From Bacteroidota bacterium (lineage in GTDB: Bacteria; Bacteroidota; Bacteroidia; NS11-12g; UBA955): DNA of 64,000 nucleotides. Made by a program: the position numbers and the translations under genes. Below, in pieces: positions 53,280 through 62,509 of this stretch (positions within the stretch are counted from its first letter, which is position 1; the number at the start of each line of letters is the position of its first letter). The notes beneath the pieces were generated by a model, which worked only from the letters and a program-made list of their open reading frames with translations, had not been told where the DNA came from and did not search any database. The stretch is from the NCBI GenBank assembly GCA_030834125.1, contig JAURFW010000009.1, forward strand, positions 1-64,000. The letters are read 5' to 3'.

Positions 53280-53749
53280 TATTTTACTATTTTATTAAAT
53301 GCCCAATGTTTATTTAACGGTAAGTATAAATGATTTCTTGCTTGCTCTAAATTCTCCACCATAGAATTGATTACTAATGAATCCTCCCTTATCTCTCCAT
53401 TTTGAAATGCCTCTTTAAATGATTCGATTGTGTGTATTTCAGTAGTATTACAATAAGGTCTCCATATCAAATTTCGATTAAAGAATTCAACTGACTGGGC
53501 CTTCATAAGCTTAAACACCTTGTCAATACTACAACCTGAGGGATTTTCTACGCTTTGATCAACGGCAACTAAAACTATTGATTCATGTATAATTTCAAAT
53601 CCGGCGGATAGCATCGTCCCATGCGATTTCCAATTTGATAATAATGAATTCAGCTCTTTTTGAAGCAAATTACCTTCAACATTATCCAAAATTTTGGAAG
53701 CACCAAAAAACCAAACTCTTGATTCCTTTGGTAAATTGGGGATTATCAT
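53279..53749 (-). CDS. Conserved small protein of unknown function (PSGCSIDK family)
   Basis: 156 residues, soluble. Recognisable conserved segments are SRVWFFGASK near the N-terminus, WKSHG, VAVDQS and PSGCSIDK with an invariant-looking cysteine. Proteins of this kind in Bacteroidota are often labelled ABC transporter ATPase, yet there is no Walker A, Walker B or ABC signature here, so that label is not supported. Function unknown. It lies between an Fe-S protein (4-base overlap upstream) and an MFS transporter (1-base overlap downstream), so co-expression with the Fe-S protein is likely. Confidence 0.75.
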   Translation of the reverse strand: MIIPNLPKESRVWFFGASKILDNVEGNLLQKELNSLLSNWKSHGTMLSAGFEIIHESIVLVAVDQSVENPSGCSIDKVFKLMKAQSVEFFNRNLIWRPYCNTTEIHTIESFKEAFQNGEIREDSLVINSMVENLEQARNHLYLPLNKHWAFNKIVK

Positions 53750-54528
53750 TTATTCAAAGTTTGATTTACCAATTCTGCAAGGTCAAGTACTTGGATTTGA
53801 TCTTCTTTTTCAAAATGCTTTACTCCATCTTTAAGCATTGTTAAGCAAAATGGACAATTTACAGCAATTATCTCAGGTGACTCATTAACTGCTTCTTGGG
53901 CTCTTTCAATATTAATCTCTTTATTCCCGTTTTCCGCCTCCTTAAACATTTGAGCTCCACCAGCACCACAACAAAGACCATTAGTACGGCACCTTTTCAA
54001 TTCTGTAAGATCTATATCTAAACGTTCCATAACCATCCTCGGTGCCTCATAAACATTGTTAGCTCTTCCGAGATAGCAACTGTCGTGATATACAATTTTT
54101 TTCCCTTTGAAAGCGCCACCTTCAATAGCTAACCTACCAGAGTTTAGCAATTCGTTTATTAACTGAGTATGGTGAACAACGTCATAGTTCCCACCTAGTT
54201 CGGGATAATCATTTTTCAAAGTATTAAAACAATGTGGGCAAGCCGTAACTATTTTCTTTACACCATAACCATTCATTAACTCAATATTCTGCATGGCCTG
54301 CATCTGAAATAGAAATTCATTGCCAGCACGTTTGGCCGGATCCCCGGTGCATCCCTCTTCTGTTCCAAGAATTGCAAAATCTACACCAGCACGTTGTAAA
54401 ATATTGGCAAATGCTTTACTCACGCGTTGTGCCCTCTCATCAAAACTTCCCGCACATCCAACCCAAAATATTATTTCAGGGGTTTTTCCGTGGTTTAAGT
54501 AATCTTGAATGGTTTTTACCGAATCCAT
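53746..54528 (-). CDS. CCG-domain Fe-S protein (HdrB/LutA/GlpC-like)
   Basis: 260 residues from the ATG at 54528; an in-frame GTG at 54555 would add nine residues but homologues begin near this ATG. Two CCG-type cysteine repeats are visible: IFWVGCAGSF with TACPHCF, and HDSCYLGR with GLCCGAGGAQMF and NCPFC. In the family they bind a non-cubane [4Fe-4S] cluster or a [2Fe-2S] cluster in heterodisulfide-reductase-like or lactate/glycolate oxidase complexes. In related genomes a larger dicluster Fe-S membrane protein usually sits just upstream; here that place is taken by a UspA-like gene after a terminator, so the partner must be elsewhere. Confidence 0.88.
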   Translation of the reverse strand: MDSVKTIQDYLNHGKTPEIIFWVGCAGSFDERAQRVSKAFANILQRAGVDFAILGTEEGCTGDPAKRAGNEFLFQMQAMQNIELMNGYGVKKIVTACPHCFNTLKNDYPELGGNYDVVHHTQLINELLNSGRLAIEGGAFKGKKIVYHDSCYLGRANNVYEAPRMVMERLDIDLTELKRCRTNGLCCGAGGAQMFKEAENGNKEINIERAQEAVNESPEIIAVNCPFCLTMLKDGVKHFEKEDQIQVLDLAELVNQTLNK

Positions 54529-54561
54529 GGATGCAATTTCGGCAATTATTTGCACAAGTCA

Positions 54562-54587
54562 TAAAAAAGGCCATCTGAAAGATGGCC
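54562..54587 (-). terminator. Terminator of the UspA-like gene
   Basis: On the minus strand an 8-bp stem GGCCATCT/AGATGGCC with a TTC loop, followed by TTTTTTAT. It lies 29 bases after the stop at 54617 and about 33 bases before the Fe-S gene ATG. Confidence 0.9.
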
Positions 54588-54616
54588 CTAGTTGTTGAAG
54601 TTTCGACAAAAACTTG

Positions 54617-55417
54617 TTAATAACCAACTCCACCTGACCCTACAACCTCCTGAAATGGCATAATTAGAACTGGAACGTTCGAAGATTCTGCCACTTTCTG
54701 AAAAGCACTCGTTTTGAAGGCTCCTTCAGTGTTACTTACTGCAGAAATCCAATGTTGACTCATGTTATTAGACTCATCTAGAACAGTTTCTGCACAATTC
54801 TTCGATGTTACCTCTTTGATATCTGCCTTGATTCTCCGTTCTTCCATGTAATTCTTACCTTGAAAACAATATGTATGAACATATGTTTTTTCTTCATAAT
54901 CATTGGATTGATAAACGCCTAATACTTGCACAGTACTGCGGTACATTTTAGCGACTTCGGAAACTCTAAAAAACTTCTGGCGTGTTTCAGATTGACTATC
55001 TAAAGGCATTAATATATACTTAGGTTCTGACCAGGTACTATTATCACCAATAAATAAAATCGCAGCATTAAACCTACCAACTGCGCCAGCCATACCACCG
55101 CCAAAAAGGGAAGATTTTATGGGAGGAGCGCCAAGTACAACTAAATTACAATCATACTTTTGTGATTCAACGGCTAACCCTTTCCATAACCCTTCGTCAC
55201 TGTTGACCTGTTTGATATCTGAAAAGTATTTCATTTTGAAATTTCGTATGCCATCATCAATATTTGCACCCAAAATATCCATAGATTCAGATGTATATAC
55301 ATAGGTCAAACCGCAGTTACATTTTTTACTTAAGGAAACTGCTGCTTTAATGGATTCTTCCGAATTGGAAACGTTTTTGTCGATACTAAAAAAAATACTT
55401 GTAGTTTTTTTATCCAT
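54617..55417 (-). CDS. UspA-like universal stress protein, two-domain
   Basis: 266 residues from the ATG at 55417. Two diverged universal-stress-protein halves: residues 1-135 (SIFFSIDKNVSNSEESIKAA, then LVVLGAPPIKSSLFGGGMAG and ILFIGDN) and 136-266 (KYILMPLDSQSETRQ, VQVLGVYQ, NVPVLIMPF). The first half retains a Gly-rich loop in the place of the ATP-binding GX2GX9G motif, although the spacing is altered. Role unknown; such proteins in Bacteroidota are stress-linked regulators. Monocistronic, with its own terminator. Divergent from the Ycf48-like gene. Confidence 0.65.
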   Translation of the reverse strand: MDKKTTSIFFSIDKNVSNSEESIKAAVSLSKKCNCGLTYVYTSESMDILGANIDDGIRNFKMKYFSDIKQVNSDEGLWKGLAVESQKYDCNLVVLGAPPIKSSLFGGGMAGAVGRFNAAILFIGDNSTWSEPKYILMPLDSQSETRQKFFRVSEVAKMYRSTVQVLGVYQSNDYEEKTYVHTYCFQGKNYMEERRIKADIKEVTSKNCAETVLDESNNMSQHWISAVSNTEGAFKTSAFQKVAESSNVPVLIMPFQEVVGSGGVGY

Positions 55418-55487
55418 AGGCAATTTGATTTATAACAAATTAACTATTTTTCCCTGATTAAAGCAATCTAATAAATTAATTATATTT

Positions 55488-56576
55488 ATGAAATTACATT
55501 TGATAGGATTTTTTTGGATGTCCATTACTATCAATACATTCTATGCACAATCTTTTAGGGGTATACACGTATTAAATGACAACTCAGCATGGATTTCAGG
55601 AAATCAAGGTCAAGTTTTACGTTTTGATAATGATTGGTTAAAATGCTCACCAACCAGACTTGATTATACCCGTAAAGACTTTAGAGATATACATGCGTGG
55701 AATGAGAAGATTGCCATTGTAATGAGTGCTGGTGATAGTGGGGTTATATTAAGAACAACTGATGGAGGAAAATATTGGGAAGAAGTATTTTTTGATTACC
55801 GTGATAGAATATTTTTTGACGCAATCGAATTCTCAAACCAAAACCCAGAACTTGGTATTTTAATTGGTGATCCAATAGGTAAAGGAACTCATTTTTATGG
55901 ATTATTTACTCTCGATTCGGGGAAAACCTGGAATGAATTCCCTCTGGAATTATGGAATATTTGCAATTATTCGCTGTCTTCATTTTTCGCCGCAAGTGGA
56001 TCATCATTCAAAATAATATCCTCAAGAAAGGATCATGATTCCAATTATTTAGCAGATTTAATTTTAGCCGGACATGGTGATTCGGCAACAGAAATTAGAA
56101 TTGCTCAAATTCAAATTAATAAAGAAACTTTAAAAGTTAAATCTACCTTGAATTATTCATTCCCAATTAAATTACCAACAGGAGATGGGATGGGCATTTA
56201 TTCAATTCATCAACTTAATGATGAGTTATTTTTAGTTGGTGGAGGTTCCTGGAAATATCCGAACAATGAATTTAATTCTAAAGTATATTCTAGCGCTTGG
56301 TTGATTAATAAAGATTTAAATTCAAAACAGCTAATTAAGGCATCAGACTTAAGCAGCTATCAATACATATCTGGAATTACAGGATACTTTAATAGCTCAA
56401 AAGATCTAACTTGGATTGCAGGTGGAACTAAGGGAATTCTAAGCAATAATCAGATTATTAATAATGCAACACAATCATTGAAAAACGTTAATGCAGTTAG
56501 TCTATCTGAAAACTATTTATGGATAATTGGCAGTCAAAACCTACATATTAGAATTCCACTTTTATTTAAAGAATAA
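55488..56576 (+). CDS. Secreted Ycf48-like beta-propeller protein
   Basis: 362 residues. Signal peptide (about 1-21, MKLHLIGFFWMSITINTFYA) followed by QSFRGIHVLNDNSAWISGNQ. Propeller blades with BNR-like motifs (LRTTDGGKYWEEV, TLDSGKTWNEF) and W-aromatic repeats resemble the Ycf48/HCF136 photosystem-assembly fold, which in non-photosynthetic bacteria is a general secreted propeller of unknown role. No type IX sorting domain is present, so it probably stays in the periplasm or at the outer membrane. Its 3' end overlaps the convergent GT2 gene by 15 bases. Confidence 0.78.
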   Translation: MKLHLIGFFWMSITINTFYAQSFRGIHVLNDNSAWISGNQGQVLRFDNDWLKCSPTRLDYTRKDFRDIHAWNEKIAIVMSAGDSGVILRTTDGGKYWEEVFFDYRDRIFFDAIEFSNQNPELGILIGDPIGKGTHFYGLFTLDSGKTWNEFPLELWNICNYSLSSFFAASGSSFKIISSRKDHDSNYLADLILAGHGDSATEIRIAQIQINKETLKVKSTLNYSFPIKLPTGDGMGIYSIHQLNDELFLVGGGSWKYPNNEFNSKVYSSAWLINKDLNSKQLIKASDLSSYQYISGITGYFNSSKDLTWIAGGTKGILSNNQIINNATQSLKNVNAVSLSENYLWIIGSQNLHIRIPLLFKE

Positions 56577-57278
56577 ATTGTATTTAAGAATACAATAAAT
56601 TGCCCTGAAACCATCTTTCCAATTAATCTTCTTTCCTTCTTGGAATGTACGACCATAATAGCTAATTCCTACTTCATAGATTCTAATCCCCTGAACTCTT
56701 GAAACCTTAGCTGTAACTTCAGGTTCAAATCCAAATCTCTTTTCTTTTAAGTTCAGAGATTGAAGAATTTTTGTATTAAACATTTTATAACATGTTTCCA
56801 TATCTGTTAGGTTCAAATTAGTAAACATATTGCTTAAAAACGTTAAAAATTTATTCCCTATACTATGCCAAAAAAACAAAATTCTATGGGGATTTCCACC
56901 CACAAATCTTGATCCATATACAACATCTGCAATACCTTTTACAAATGGTTCGAGAAGAATATTATATTCATTGGGATCATACTCAAGATCGGCATCTTGG
57001 ATAATGGTAATATCACCCGTAGCACTTTTTATTCCTGTATGTATTGCAGCCCCTTTACCCTTATTAATTTCATGACGAAATACTTTAAGCTCCAACTCTT
57101 CATTTAATGATTTGTATTTCTGAATTGATTCAAATGTATCATCAGTAGAACAATCATCTACTATAATTATCTCTTTTTTATACCCTGAAATCAATTCAAC
57201 TAATTTAACCTTTTCTAAAATAAAATGGATAGTTTTTGATTCATTATAAGCGGGAATTACTATTGAGAGCAAAGGCAT
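56562..57278 (-). CDS. Glycosyltransferase family 2 (DPM1/polyprenyl-phosphate type)
   Basis: 238 residues, GT-A fold without C-terminal membrane helices. Motifs: LSIVIPAYNESKTI, IIIVDDCSTDDT (UDP/GDP-binding Asp pair), NKGKGAAIHTGIKSATGD, IIQDADLEYDP (the D-x-D metal site) and DMETCYKMF. This is the pattern of dolichyl- or undecaprenyl-phosphate sugar transferases. It probably loads a sugar on a lipid carrier for periplasmic glycosylation. It ends the leftward gene run that begins at sucB. Confidence 0.9.
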   Translation of the reverse strand: MPLLSIVIPAYNESKTIHFILEKVKLVELISGYKKEIIIVDDCSTDDTFESIQKYKSLNEELELKVFRHEINKGKGAAIHTGIKSATGDITIIQDADLEYDPNEYNILLEPFVKGIADVVYGSRFVGGNPHRILFFWHSIGNKFLTFLSNMFTNLNLTDMETCYKMFNTKILQSLNLKEKRFGFEPEVTAKVSRVQGIRIYEVGISYYGRTFQEGKKINWKDGFRAIYCILKYNLFFK

Positions 57279-57295
57279 TGTTGGAACAAATATAA

Positions 57296-57919
57296 CTACA
57301 AATATGGCTCAACTTCCATTAATCCGGGAACGAAATACAACTTGCCTGTTTCAACCTCTAAGCACTTAAAACGAGAACGAAGTTTTTCACCTTTAACAAA
57401 GATACGGCCATCCCTAGTTTGAAATTTAGATCCATGTTTAAGGGATTCAACGAAAACTAAATGTTGGTTACTATCATCATATCGTTTTAATACTCGTATT
57501 AAATTAGGATCACTACAGCTACTTGCACCTGGATTACTTAAATAACTTTTTATTGCACTGTAAACATCATCAGGGAAAATTGATTTTTCAATTATTGGAT
57601 CTGAAATAATTTGAAACTCCTTTTTCCATTCAACACCGTGCGGTTGAACTCTGAATCCACGTTTTTCAAAATTTATTAGATGTGCTGTCTCATGTAGGAA
57701 AGTAACTAAGAATGCAAATTGGTTTAAGTTGTTATTCACGGAAATTCTATGAGCTTCTCCTTTTCGGGGAGGACGATAATCACCTAACTTAGTTTTTCTC
57801 GGTTTTTTTATATGTAATTGAATACCATATTCCCACAAAATATCGTGGCAATAATCTTCAACTCCTGGAGGGAGATATTTTCTTAAGGTCTTAATTAACA
57901 ATTCAGATCGTGACCCCAT
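57296..57919 (-). CDS. SprT-like zinc metalloprotease-fold protein
   Basis: 207 residues. The central part shows the gluzincin motif H76-E-T-A-H80 with a probable third ligand H94 (QPHGVEWKKEF), as in SprT/Spartan-like proteins. The segment HRISVNNNLNQFAFLVTFLHE matches the usual lead-in. The C-terminal half (about 140-207) is a small beta-rich domain (GSKFQTRDGRIFVKGEKLR) in place of the zinc ribbon found in some relatives; no cysteine cluster is seen. Substrates unknown; eukaryotic Spartan degrades DNA-protein crosslinks, but this cannot be transferred safely. Six bases after lhgO. Confidence 0.85.
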   Translation of the reverse strand: MGSRSELLIKTLRKYLPPGVEDYCHDILWEYGIQLHIKKPRKTKLGDYRPPRKGEAHRISVNNNLNQFAFLVTFLHETAHLINFEKRGFRVQPHGVEWKKEFQIISDPIIEKSIFPDDVYSAIKSYLSNPGASSCSDPNLIRVLKRYDDSNQHLVFVESLKHGSKFQTRDGRIFVKGEKLRSRFKCLEVETGKLYFVPGLMEVEPYL

Positions 57920-57925
57920 ATTTTA

Positions 57926-59116
57926 TTAATTTTTGTATCGTTGCACCACTTTTTCTGCAATGGTTAATCCAATAGACAATGAAGAGGTAGCAGCTGGACT
58001 AGGAGCATTTAAAACATGGATAAACTTATCAGATTCTTGAATATAGAAATCATCAATTAGATTACCATTTCTATCGCACGCTTGAGCTCTAACACCAGAT
58101 GGTGCTATTTCTAAATCATCTTTTTGAATTTCTGGCACTAATTTTTGTAGTGCTTTTGTAAACGCTGTTTTTGAAAACGAGCGATAAAACTCTCCTAAAC
58201 CTGCCTTCCAATATTTAAATGCTACTTTTTGGAAACCCCGCCAAAATAAACTTTGAAATGTTTCAGACAAACTAAAATCTGTTTTCTTATAACCTTCTCG
58301 CTTAAAAGCAAATACTGCATTTGGTCCTGCTTCAATTTCACCGGTTATTCTCCGAGTAAAATGTACTCCCAAAAATGGGAAATTCGAATCTGGAACAGGA
58401 TAAATAAGATTTTTAACTAAATGCGCTTTCTTTGGAGATATAGTGTAATATTCTCCTCTAAATGGGATTATTCTTACATCTAGCTTTTCCCCTGCCAGAC
58501 TTGCAATCTTGTCACAGTATAGTCCTGCGCAGTTAATTACCAAATCTGCATCAATTCTCTGGTTAGTCGTTTGAACATAAGAATCATCAAATGACACTAC
58601 TTCCTCATTAAAATAGAATTGAACATTACCTAAAACGTCTAAATCTTTTCTCATTTCTTCAGTAACCTTCTTATAAGCAACAATACCAGTCTGGGGCACC
58701 TTAATTCCTTTTATTCCCGTGCAATGCGGTTCAATCTCTTTAATTTGATTACTATTTATAAACTCTAAATCTTCCAAGCCATTTTCTATTCCTCGTTGAT
58801 ATAACTTGTCTAACGCATCTAATTGACCGTCGTTTAATGCAACTATAATCTTACCACATATTTCAAAAGGGATACCCTTTCGTTTACAAAAGTCTATTAA
58901 AAAATGATACCCTCGAATACAGTTTTTTGCTTTCAAACTTCCCGGCTTGTAATAAATCCCAGAGTGAATAACGCCCGAATTGTGACCCGTCTGATGACTT
59001 GCAACTTCAGACTCTTTTTCAATTATTTTTATATCCCAGCTTGGTTTAAGATTATTCAATTGATAAGCTGTTGATAGCCCAACTATACCCGCTCCAATTA
59101 TTACAATTTCAGGCAT
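57926..59116 (-). CDS. lhgO: L-2-hydroxyglutarate dehydrogenase/oxidase
   Basis: 396 residues. FAD-dependent enzyme that oxidises L-2-hydroxyglutarate, a side product of malate dehydrogenase, back to 2-oxoglutarate. FAD-binding IIGAGIVGLSTAYQL (5-19), then SHQTGHNSGVIHSGIYYKPGSLKA (in outline, about 40-63), typical of LhgO, FRGEYYTI, and the C-terminal GVRAQACDRNG and NAPSPAATSSLSIG. Overlaps the DUF2851 gene by eight bases and lies in the same run as sucB, which also handles the 2-oxoglutarate pool. Confidence 0.93.
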   Translation of the reverse strand: MPEIVIIGAGIVGLSTAYQLNNLKPSWDIKIIEKESEVASHQTGHNSGVIHSGIYYKPGSLKAKNCIRGYHFLIDFCKRKGIPFEICGKIIVALNDGQLDALDKLYQRGIENGLEDLEFINSNQIKEIEPHCTGIKGIKVPQTGIVAYKKVTEEMRKDLDVLGNVQFYFNEEVVSFDDSYVQTTNQRIDADLVINCAGLYCDKIASLAGEKLDVRIIPFRGEYYTISPKKAHLVKNLIYPVPDSNFPFLGVHFTRRITGEIEAGPNAVFAFKREGYKKTDFSLSETFQSLFWRGFQKVAFKYWKAGLGEFYRSFSKTAFTKALQKLVPEIQKDDLEIAPSGVRAQACDRNGNLIDDFYIQESDKFIHVLNAPSPAATSSLSIGLTIAEKVVQRYKN

Positions 59117-60344
59117 TCACAAATTTATTATTTTTACATGAGGATAAAAGACAATCTGCGCAATTTAGATTATTACACCAATTTTTCACCTGATGGATAA
59201 TTGCATGATCTTGCCATTTATTTTCAATTCTTTCACAATTATTTAAGTTATTCAAAAACCTTTGATGTATACCGATAACTTTTGGCTTCAATCCAATTAA
59301 TTGACTCTGCCATAAACTTGAATTATTCTCTTTATTAAATGAATAATAAATGCCTATTGTATTTACCCAAACCTCAATCTGAAGGTTAATATTTATAGTT
59401 TTTGAATATTGGACCTTATAATCAAACCATTTGAAGAAACTTTGTACATCGCAGTAATTTTTCAGAACATCCCAATTCTCAAATGCATTTATTAAAAAAT
59501 CAATAATTTGAAGCATTCTTTGTTCCAATGCTAATCCCCTATTTGAAGATGACTTTTCCCAATACCAATAATGTCTAGATATTGGATATTTTGATTTATA
59601 TACTATTAGATCATTATTGAACTTAGTTAAAACATCGTCTTTTAGGAGTGTCTTTGTTATATCTAAACCTGTACGAACTATTAATAAATATATAATTTCA
59701 CTGATGTTCTTTTTAAGAATAACTGAATCATTAACTTCATTTAGTGCAATTTCTAGCTGTAATCTGTTCCTATTATTTACAAAATAAGACGTAATCCAAA
59801 AGATAAATGAACGGCGAAAGTTACCCTTGTTCATTTCAACTTTATTTTTCAATTGTATTAATTGCTCTTGAAATCTAATATTCAAAGCCCTCTCAAATTG
59901 CGGACGAATTTGATTATTATAATTTTCCTGCCAATTCAAACCTAAACATTTGATTAATTGGTTTTGCGATTCATACAAATCTTTTACCTGAAAATAATCT
60001 GACAAAACTAATGTAGGTATGACTTCATCATTATAATTATTGATTAATGTGTCATTTTCCCATACTACATGAAGTATGACCTTATTATAATTTCTATCTT
60101 TATGATGTAAATGTAAATTCCAATCTGATGATTTAAAATGAATTTCAATATCACCCCAAAATTGCACACCATTAATTACAACATTAGCTCCTGTAAAATC
60201 TGGACCTTGACCAAAATTGAGAACACCTCGAGAATGTATTTTTAAGTTTAAATTATTCGATAACCTAAAGTTTTTGAGGTTTATTTTTTTATCCCAAAAT
60301 TGCTGAATAATTGATTCAGGGAGTCTTTCTTTTTTAATCCCCAT
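59109..60344 (-). CDS. DUF2851 family protein
   Basis: 411 residues, cytoplasmic. Matches the DUF2851 family of Bacteroidota: GVLNFGQGPDFTGANVVING, WGDIEIHFKSSDWNLHLHHKD and VILHVVWENDTLI are its conserved core (about 35-120). The C-terminus carries CNNLNCADCLLSSC, a cysteine cluster that could bind a metal, as in relatives. Function unknown; the N-terminal acidic and His residues suggest a nuclease- or hydrolase-like site, but this is only a guess. 22 bases after the CDF gene, 8-base overlap with lhgO. Confidence 0.86.
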   Translation of the reverse strand: MGIKKERLPESIIQQFWDKKINLKNFRLSNNLNLKIHSRGVLNFGQGPDFTGANVVINGVQFWGDIEIHFKSSDWNLHLHHKDRNYNKVILHVVWENDTLINNYNDEVIPTLVLSDYFQVKDLYESQNQLIKCLGLNWQENYNNQIRPQFERALNIRFQEQLIQLKNKVEMNKGNFRRSFIFWITSYFVNNRNRLQLEIALNEVNDSVILKKNISEIIYLLIVRTGLDITKTLLKDDVLTKFNNDLIVYKSKYPISRHYWYWEKSSSNRGLALEQRMLQIIDFLINAFENWDVLKNYCDVQSFFKWFDYKVQYSKTININLQIEVWVNTIGIYYSFNKENNSSLWQSQLIGLKPKVIGIHQRFLNNLNNCERIENKWQDHAIIHQVKNWCNNLNCADCLLSSCKNNKFVNA

Positions 60345-60366
60345 AAAAGAATTTACATAAATTCTT

Positions 60367-61215
60367 TTAATAGGTTTCTATGGTAGTATGTTGAATTCTA
60401 AAATGCTTAATTTCTTCTTTGATACTTTCTTTAATGAGCAATGAATCTGAATTATTCTTCAATTTCACTTCTAGAGTACAGGCATTTCGGGTAGTACTAA
60501 TTGCCCAAACATGTACATTTTTTACTTCTAGAACTCCCTCAATTTGTTCAATTCTTAAATACATTTCATCTATAGAGATTTCATAAGGAACGCCATCCAA
60601 ACTTAATCTCAATGTTTTACGAAACAAATTCCATGTACCATAAAGAATTACAACTCCAATTAATGCCCCGATCAAAGGATCAATACATGAAGGCCCGCCA
60701 TAAATAATAAAAACCCCTCCAACCAGAACTGCGAGACTAACTAATACATCTGCAGCCATATGCAGAAATGCCGCCCTATTATTAAGCTCTTTTTCCTTAA
60801 AGAATAATAACGCTGTAAGTGTATTAATTAGAATACCCAATCCAGCAATCCCAACAACAATTTCCGAGTCAATTTTAGTTGGTATTTTTATTCTCAAATA
60901 CGCATCGGAAAACATTTCTCCAACGGCCCAAAATAAGATAATACAATTTGCCAATGAAGCTAAAATAGTTCCTTTGGAATAACCATAAGTATATGTTTTC
61001 GTAGGTGATTTACTTGCCATAAAGAAGGCAAACCAACTAATTATTAGACCTAATACATCTGACAAGTTATGCCAAGCATCAGCTTTGAGACTAATTGAAT
61101 TGACCTTCCAACCATAAAAAAACTCAACACAGACGAAAACTATGTTGAGTAATATTCCCCACAGGAATTTATTATTTACCTGCAGATGATGGTCGTGATG
61201 ATCGTGATTATGCAT
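60367..61215 (-). CDS. Cation diffusion facilitator (zinc/cation exporter)
   Basis: 282 residues with six membrane helices and a cytoplasmic C-terminal domain (about 205-282). The N-terminus is histidine-rich ([10 protein letters not shown]), the transport site appears as KADAWHNLSD in helix 2 and HMAADVLVS in helix 5, and the C-terminal ferredoxin-like domain contains VKNVHVWAIS. Family members exchange Zn2+, Co2+ or Cd2+ for protons out of the cytoplasm. The metal cannot be fixed from the sequence. The start overlaps the sucB stop by one base. Confidence 0.93.
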   Translation of the reverse strand: MHNHDHHDHHLQVNNKFLWGILLNIVFVCVEFFYGWKVNSISLKADAWHNLSDVLGLIISWFAFFMASKSPTKTYTYGYSKGTILASLANCIILFWAVGEMFSDAYLRIKIPTKIDSEIVVGIAGLGILINTLTALLFFKEKELNNRAAFLHMAADVLVSLAVLVGGVFIIYGGPSCIDPLIGALIGVVILYGTWNLFRKTLRLSLDGVPYEISIDEMYLRIEQIEGVLEVKNVHVWAISTTRNACTLEVKLKNNSDSLLIKESIKEEIKHFRIQHTTIETY

Positions 61216-62468
61216 TAAAACCCAAGTAATACTTCTTCCGGCTTTCTACCATCGAATAGCATTTCTGGATTTTCTAATAGGTTTTTAACTCTTACTAAGA
61301 AACTCACACTTTCCCTCCCATCAATTATTCTATGGTCATAACTAAGTGCAAGGTACATCATAGGGCGAACAACAATTTGTCCATTCACTACAACTGGACG
61401 CTCTACTATATTATGCATACCCAGAATACCACTTTGAGGTGGATTTAAAATAGGAGTACTCATCATAGAACCAAAAACTCCACCATTAGTAATCGTGAAA
61501 GTGCCCCCAGTCATTTCATCTATGCTTAGTTTATTATCTCGTGCTTTTAATGCTAATCTTTTTACTTCTTTTTCTATTCCGTCAAGACTAAGAGTTTCAG
61601 CGCTTCTAATAACTGGAACAACTAAACCTTTAGGTGCACTAACCGCTATGGAAATGTCACAGTAATCATGATAAACAATTTCCTCGCCGTCAAGACTTGC
61701 ATTGACTGCAGGCCATTCTTTTAGAGCAATACAAACCGCTCTGGTAAAGAAACTCATAAAACCAAGATTTATCCCGAATTCTTCCTTAAAACGTTCTTTA
61801 TATTGCTTTCTCAAATCCATTATAGGCTTCATATTAACCTCATTAAATGTGGTCAACATAGCGCTATCATTTTTAGCAGATACAAGACGTTTAGCAACGG
61901 TTTTACGCAGATTACTCATTTTCTCTCTACGAGATTCACGAGAAGAAGAATTAGTTCCTTTATATACACCCAATTTAACGATAGCCTCCAAGGCATCCAC
62001 TTTGGTTATTTTTCCATTTGACCCCGTACCTTTGATATGATCTGGGTTAATACCGTATTCTTTAATTAATTCAACCGCTATAGGAGAAATATTTAAATCT
62101 CCAATCTCAATAGATTTATTTCCCTCTGTAGACTGGGATTCAACAGCTTTAGTTTCTACTATGGGTTTGGGTGATTCTTTAGTTTCTGCTGCTTTAGACT
62201 TTTCAGTTTTAGCAATCTCTGGTTTTTTTGCATTGGTATTAATTACGGCAATAACTGTATTAACTTCAATTGTATCTCCTTCATTTCCAATGAGTTTTTC
62301 AATTACTCCAGCTTTCTCCGCATTAACTTCAAAAGTTGCTTTATCACTTTCAAATTCAGCAATTGGATCATCCATTTCAACCCAATCACCTTCTTTTACC
62401 AACCACGTTGCAACAGTTACTTCACTAACTGACTCCCCTGGGGCGGGAACTTTTATTTCAAGTGCCAT
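61215..62468 (-). CDS. sucB: 2-oxoglutarate dehydrogenase E2 (dihydrolipoyl succinyltransferase)
   Basis: 417 residues. Lipoyl domain (1-78) with the lipoylated K43 in FESDKATFE; Ala/Glu/Lys-rich linker (about 80-120); peripheral subunit-binding domain (about 126-160, [14 protein letters not shown]); and catalytic domain (about 185-417) with the [11 protein letters not shown] motif and catalytic H379. The [13 protein letters not shown]-like stretch reads [14 protein letters not shown] here. Catalytic-domain details favour the succinyl over the acetyl enzyme. E1 (sucA) is not adjacent and is not in the window, unusual for a gene normally paired with it. ATG at 62468 follows a long hairpin. Confidence 0.92.
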   Translation of the reverse strand: MALEIKVPAPGESVSEVTVATWLVKEGDWVEMDDPIAEFESDKATFEVNAEKAGVIEKLIGNEGDTIEVNTVIAVINTNAKKPEIAKTEKSKAAETKESPKPIVETKAVESQSTEGNKSIEIGDLNISPIAVELIKEYGINPDHIKGTGSNGKITKVDALEAIVKLGVYKGTNSSSRESRREKMSNLRKTVAKRLVSAKNDSAMLTTFNEVNMKPIMDLRKQYKERFKEEFGINLGFMSFFTRAVCIALKEWPAVNASLDGEEIVYHDYCDISIAVSAPKGLVVPVIRSAETLSLDGIEKEVKRLALKARDNKLSIDEMTGGTFTITNGGVFGSMMSTPILNPPQSGILGMHNIVERPVVVNGQIVVRPMMYLALSYDHRIIDGRESVSFLVRVKNLLENPEMLFDGRKPEEVLLGF

Positions 62469-62509
62469 TATTATACAAATATAAAGATAGTTCTTCTATA
62501 GACGAATTA

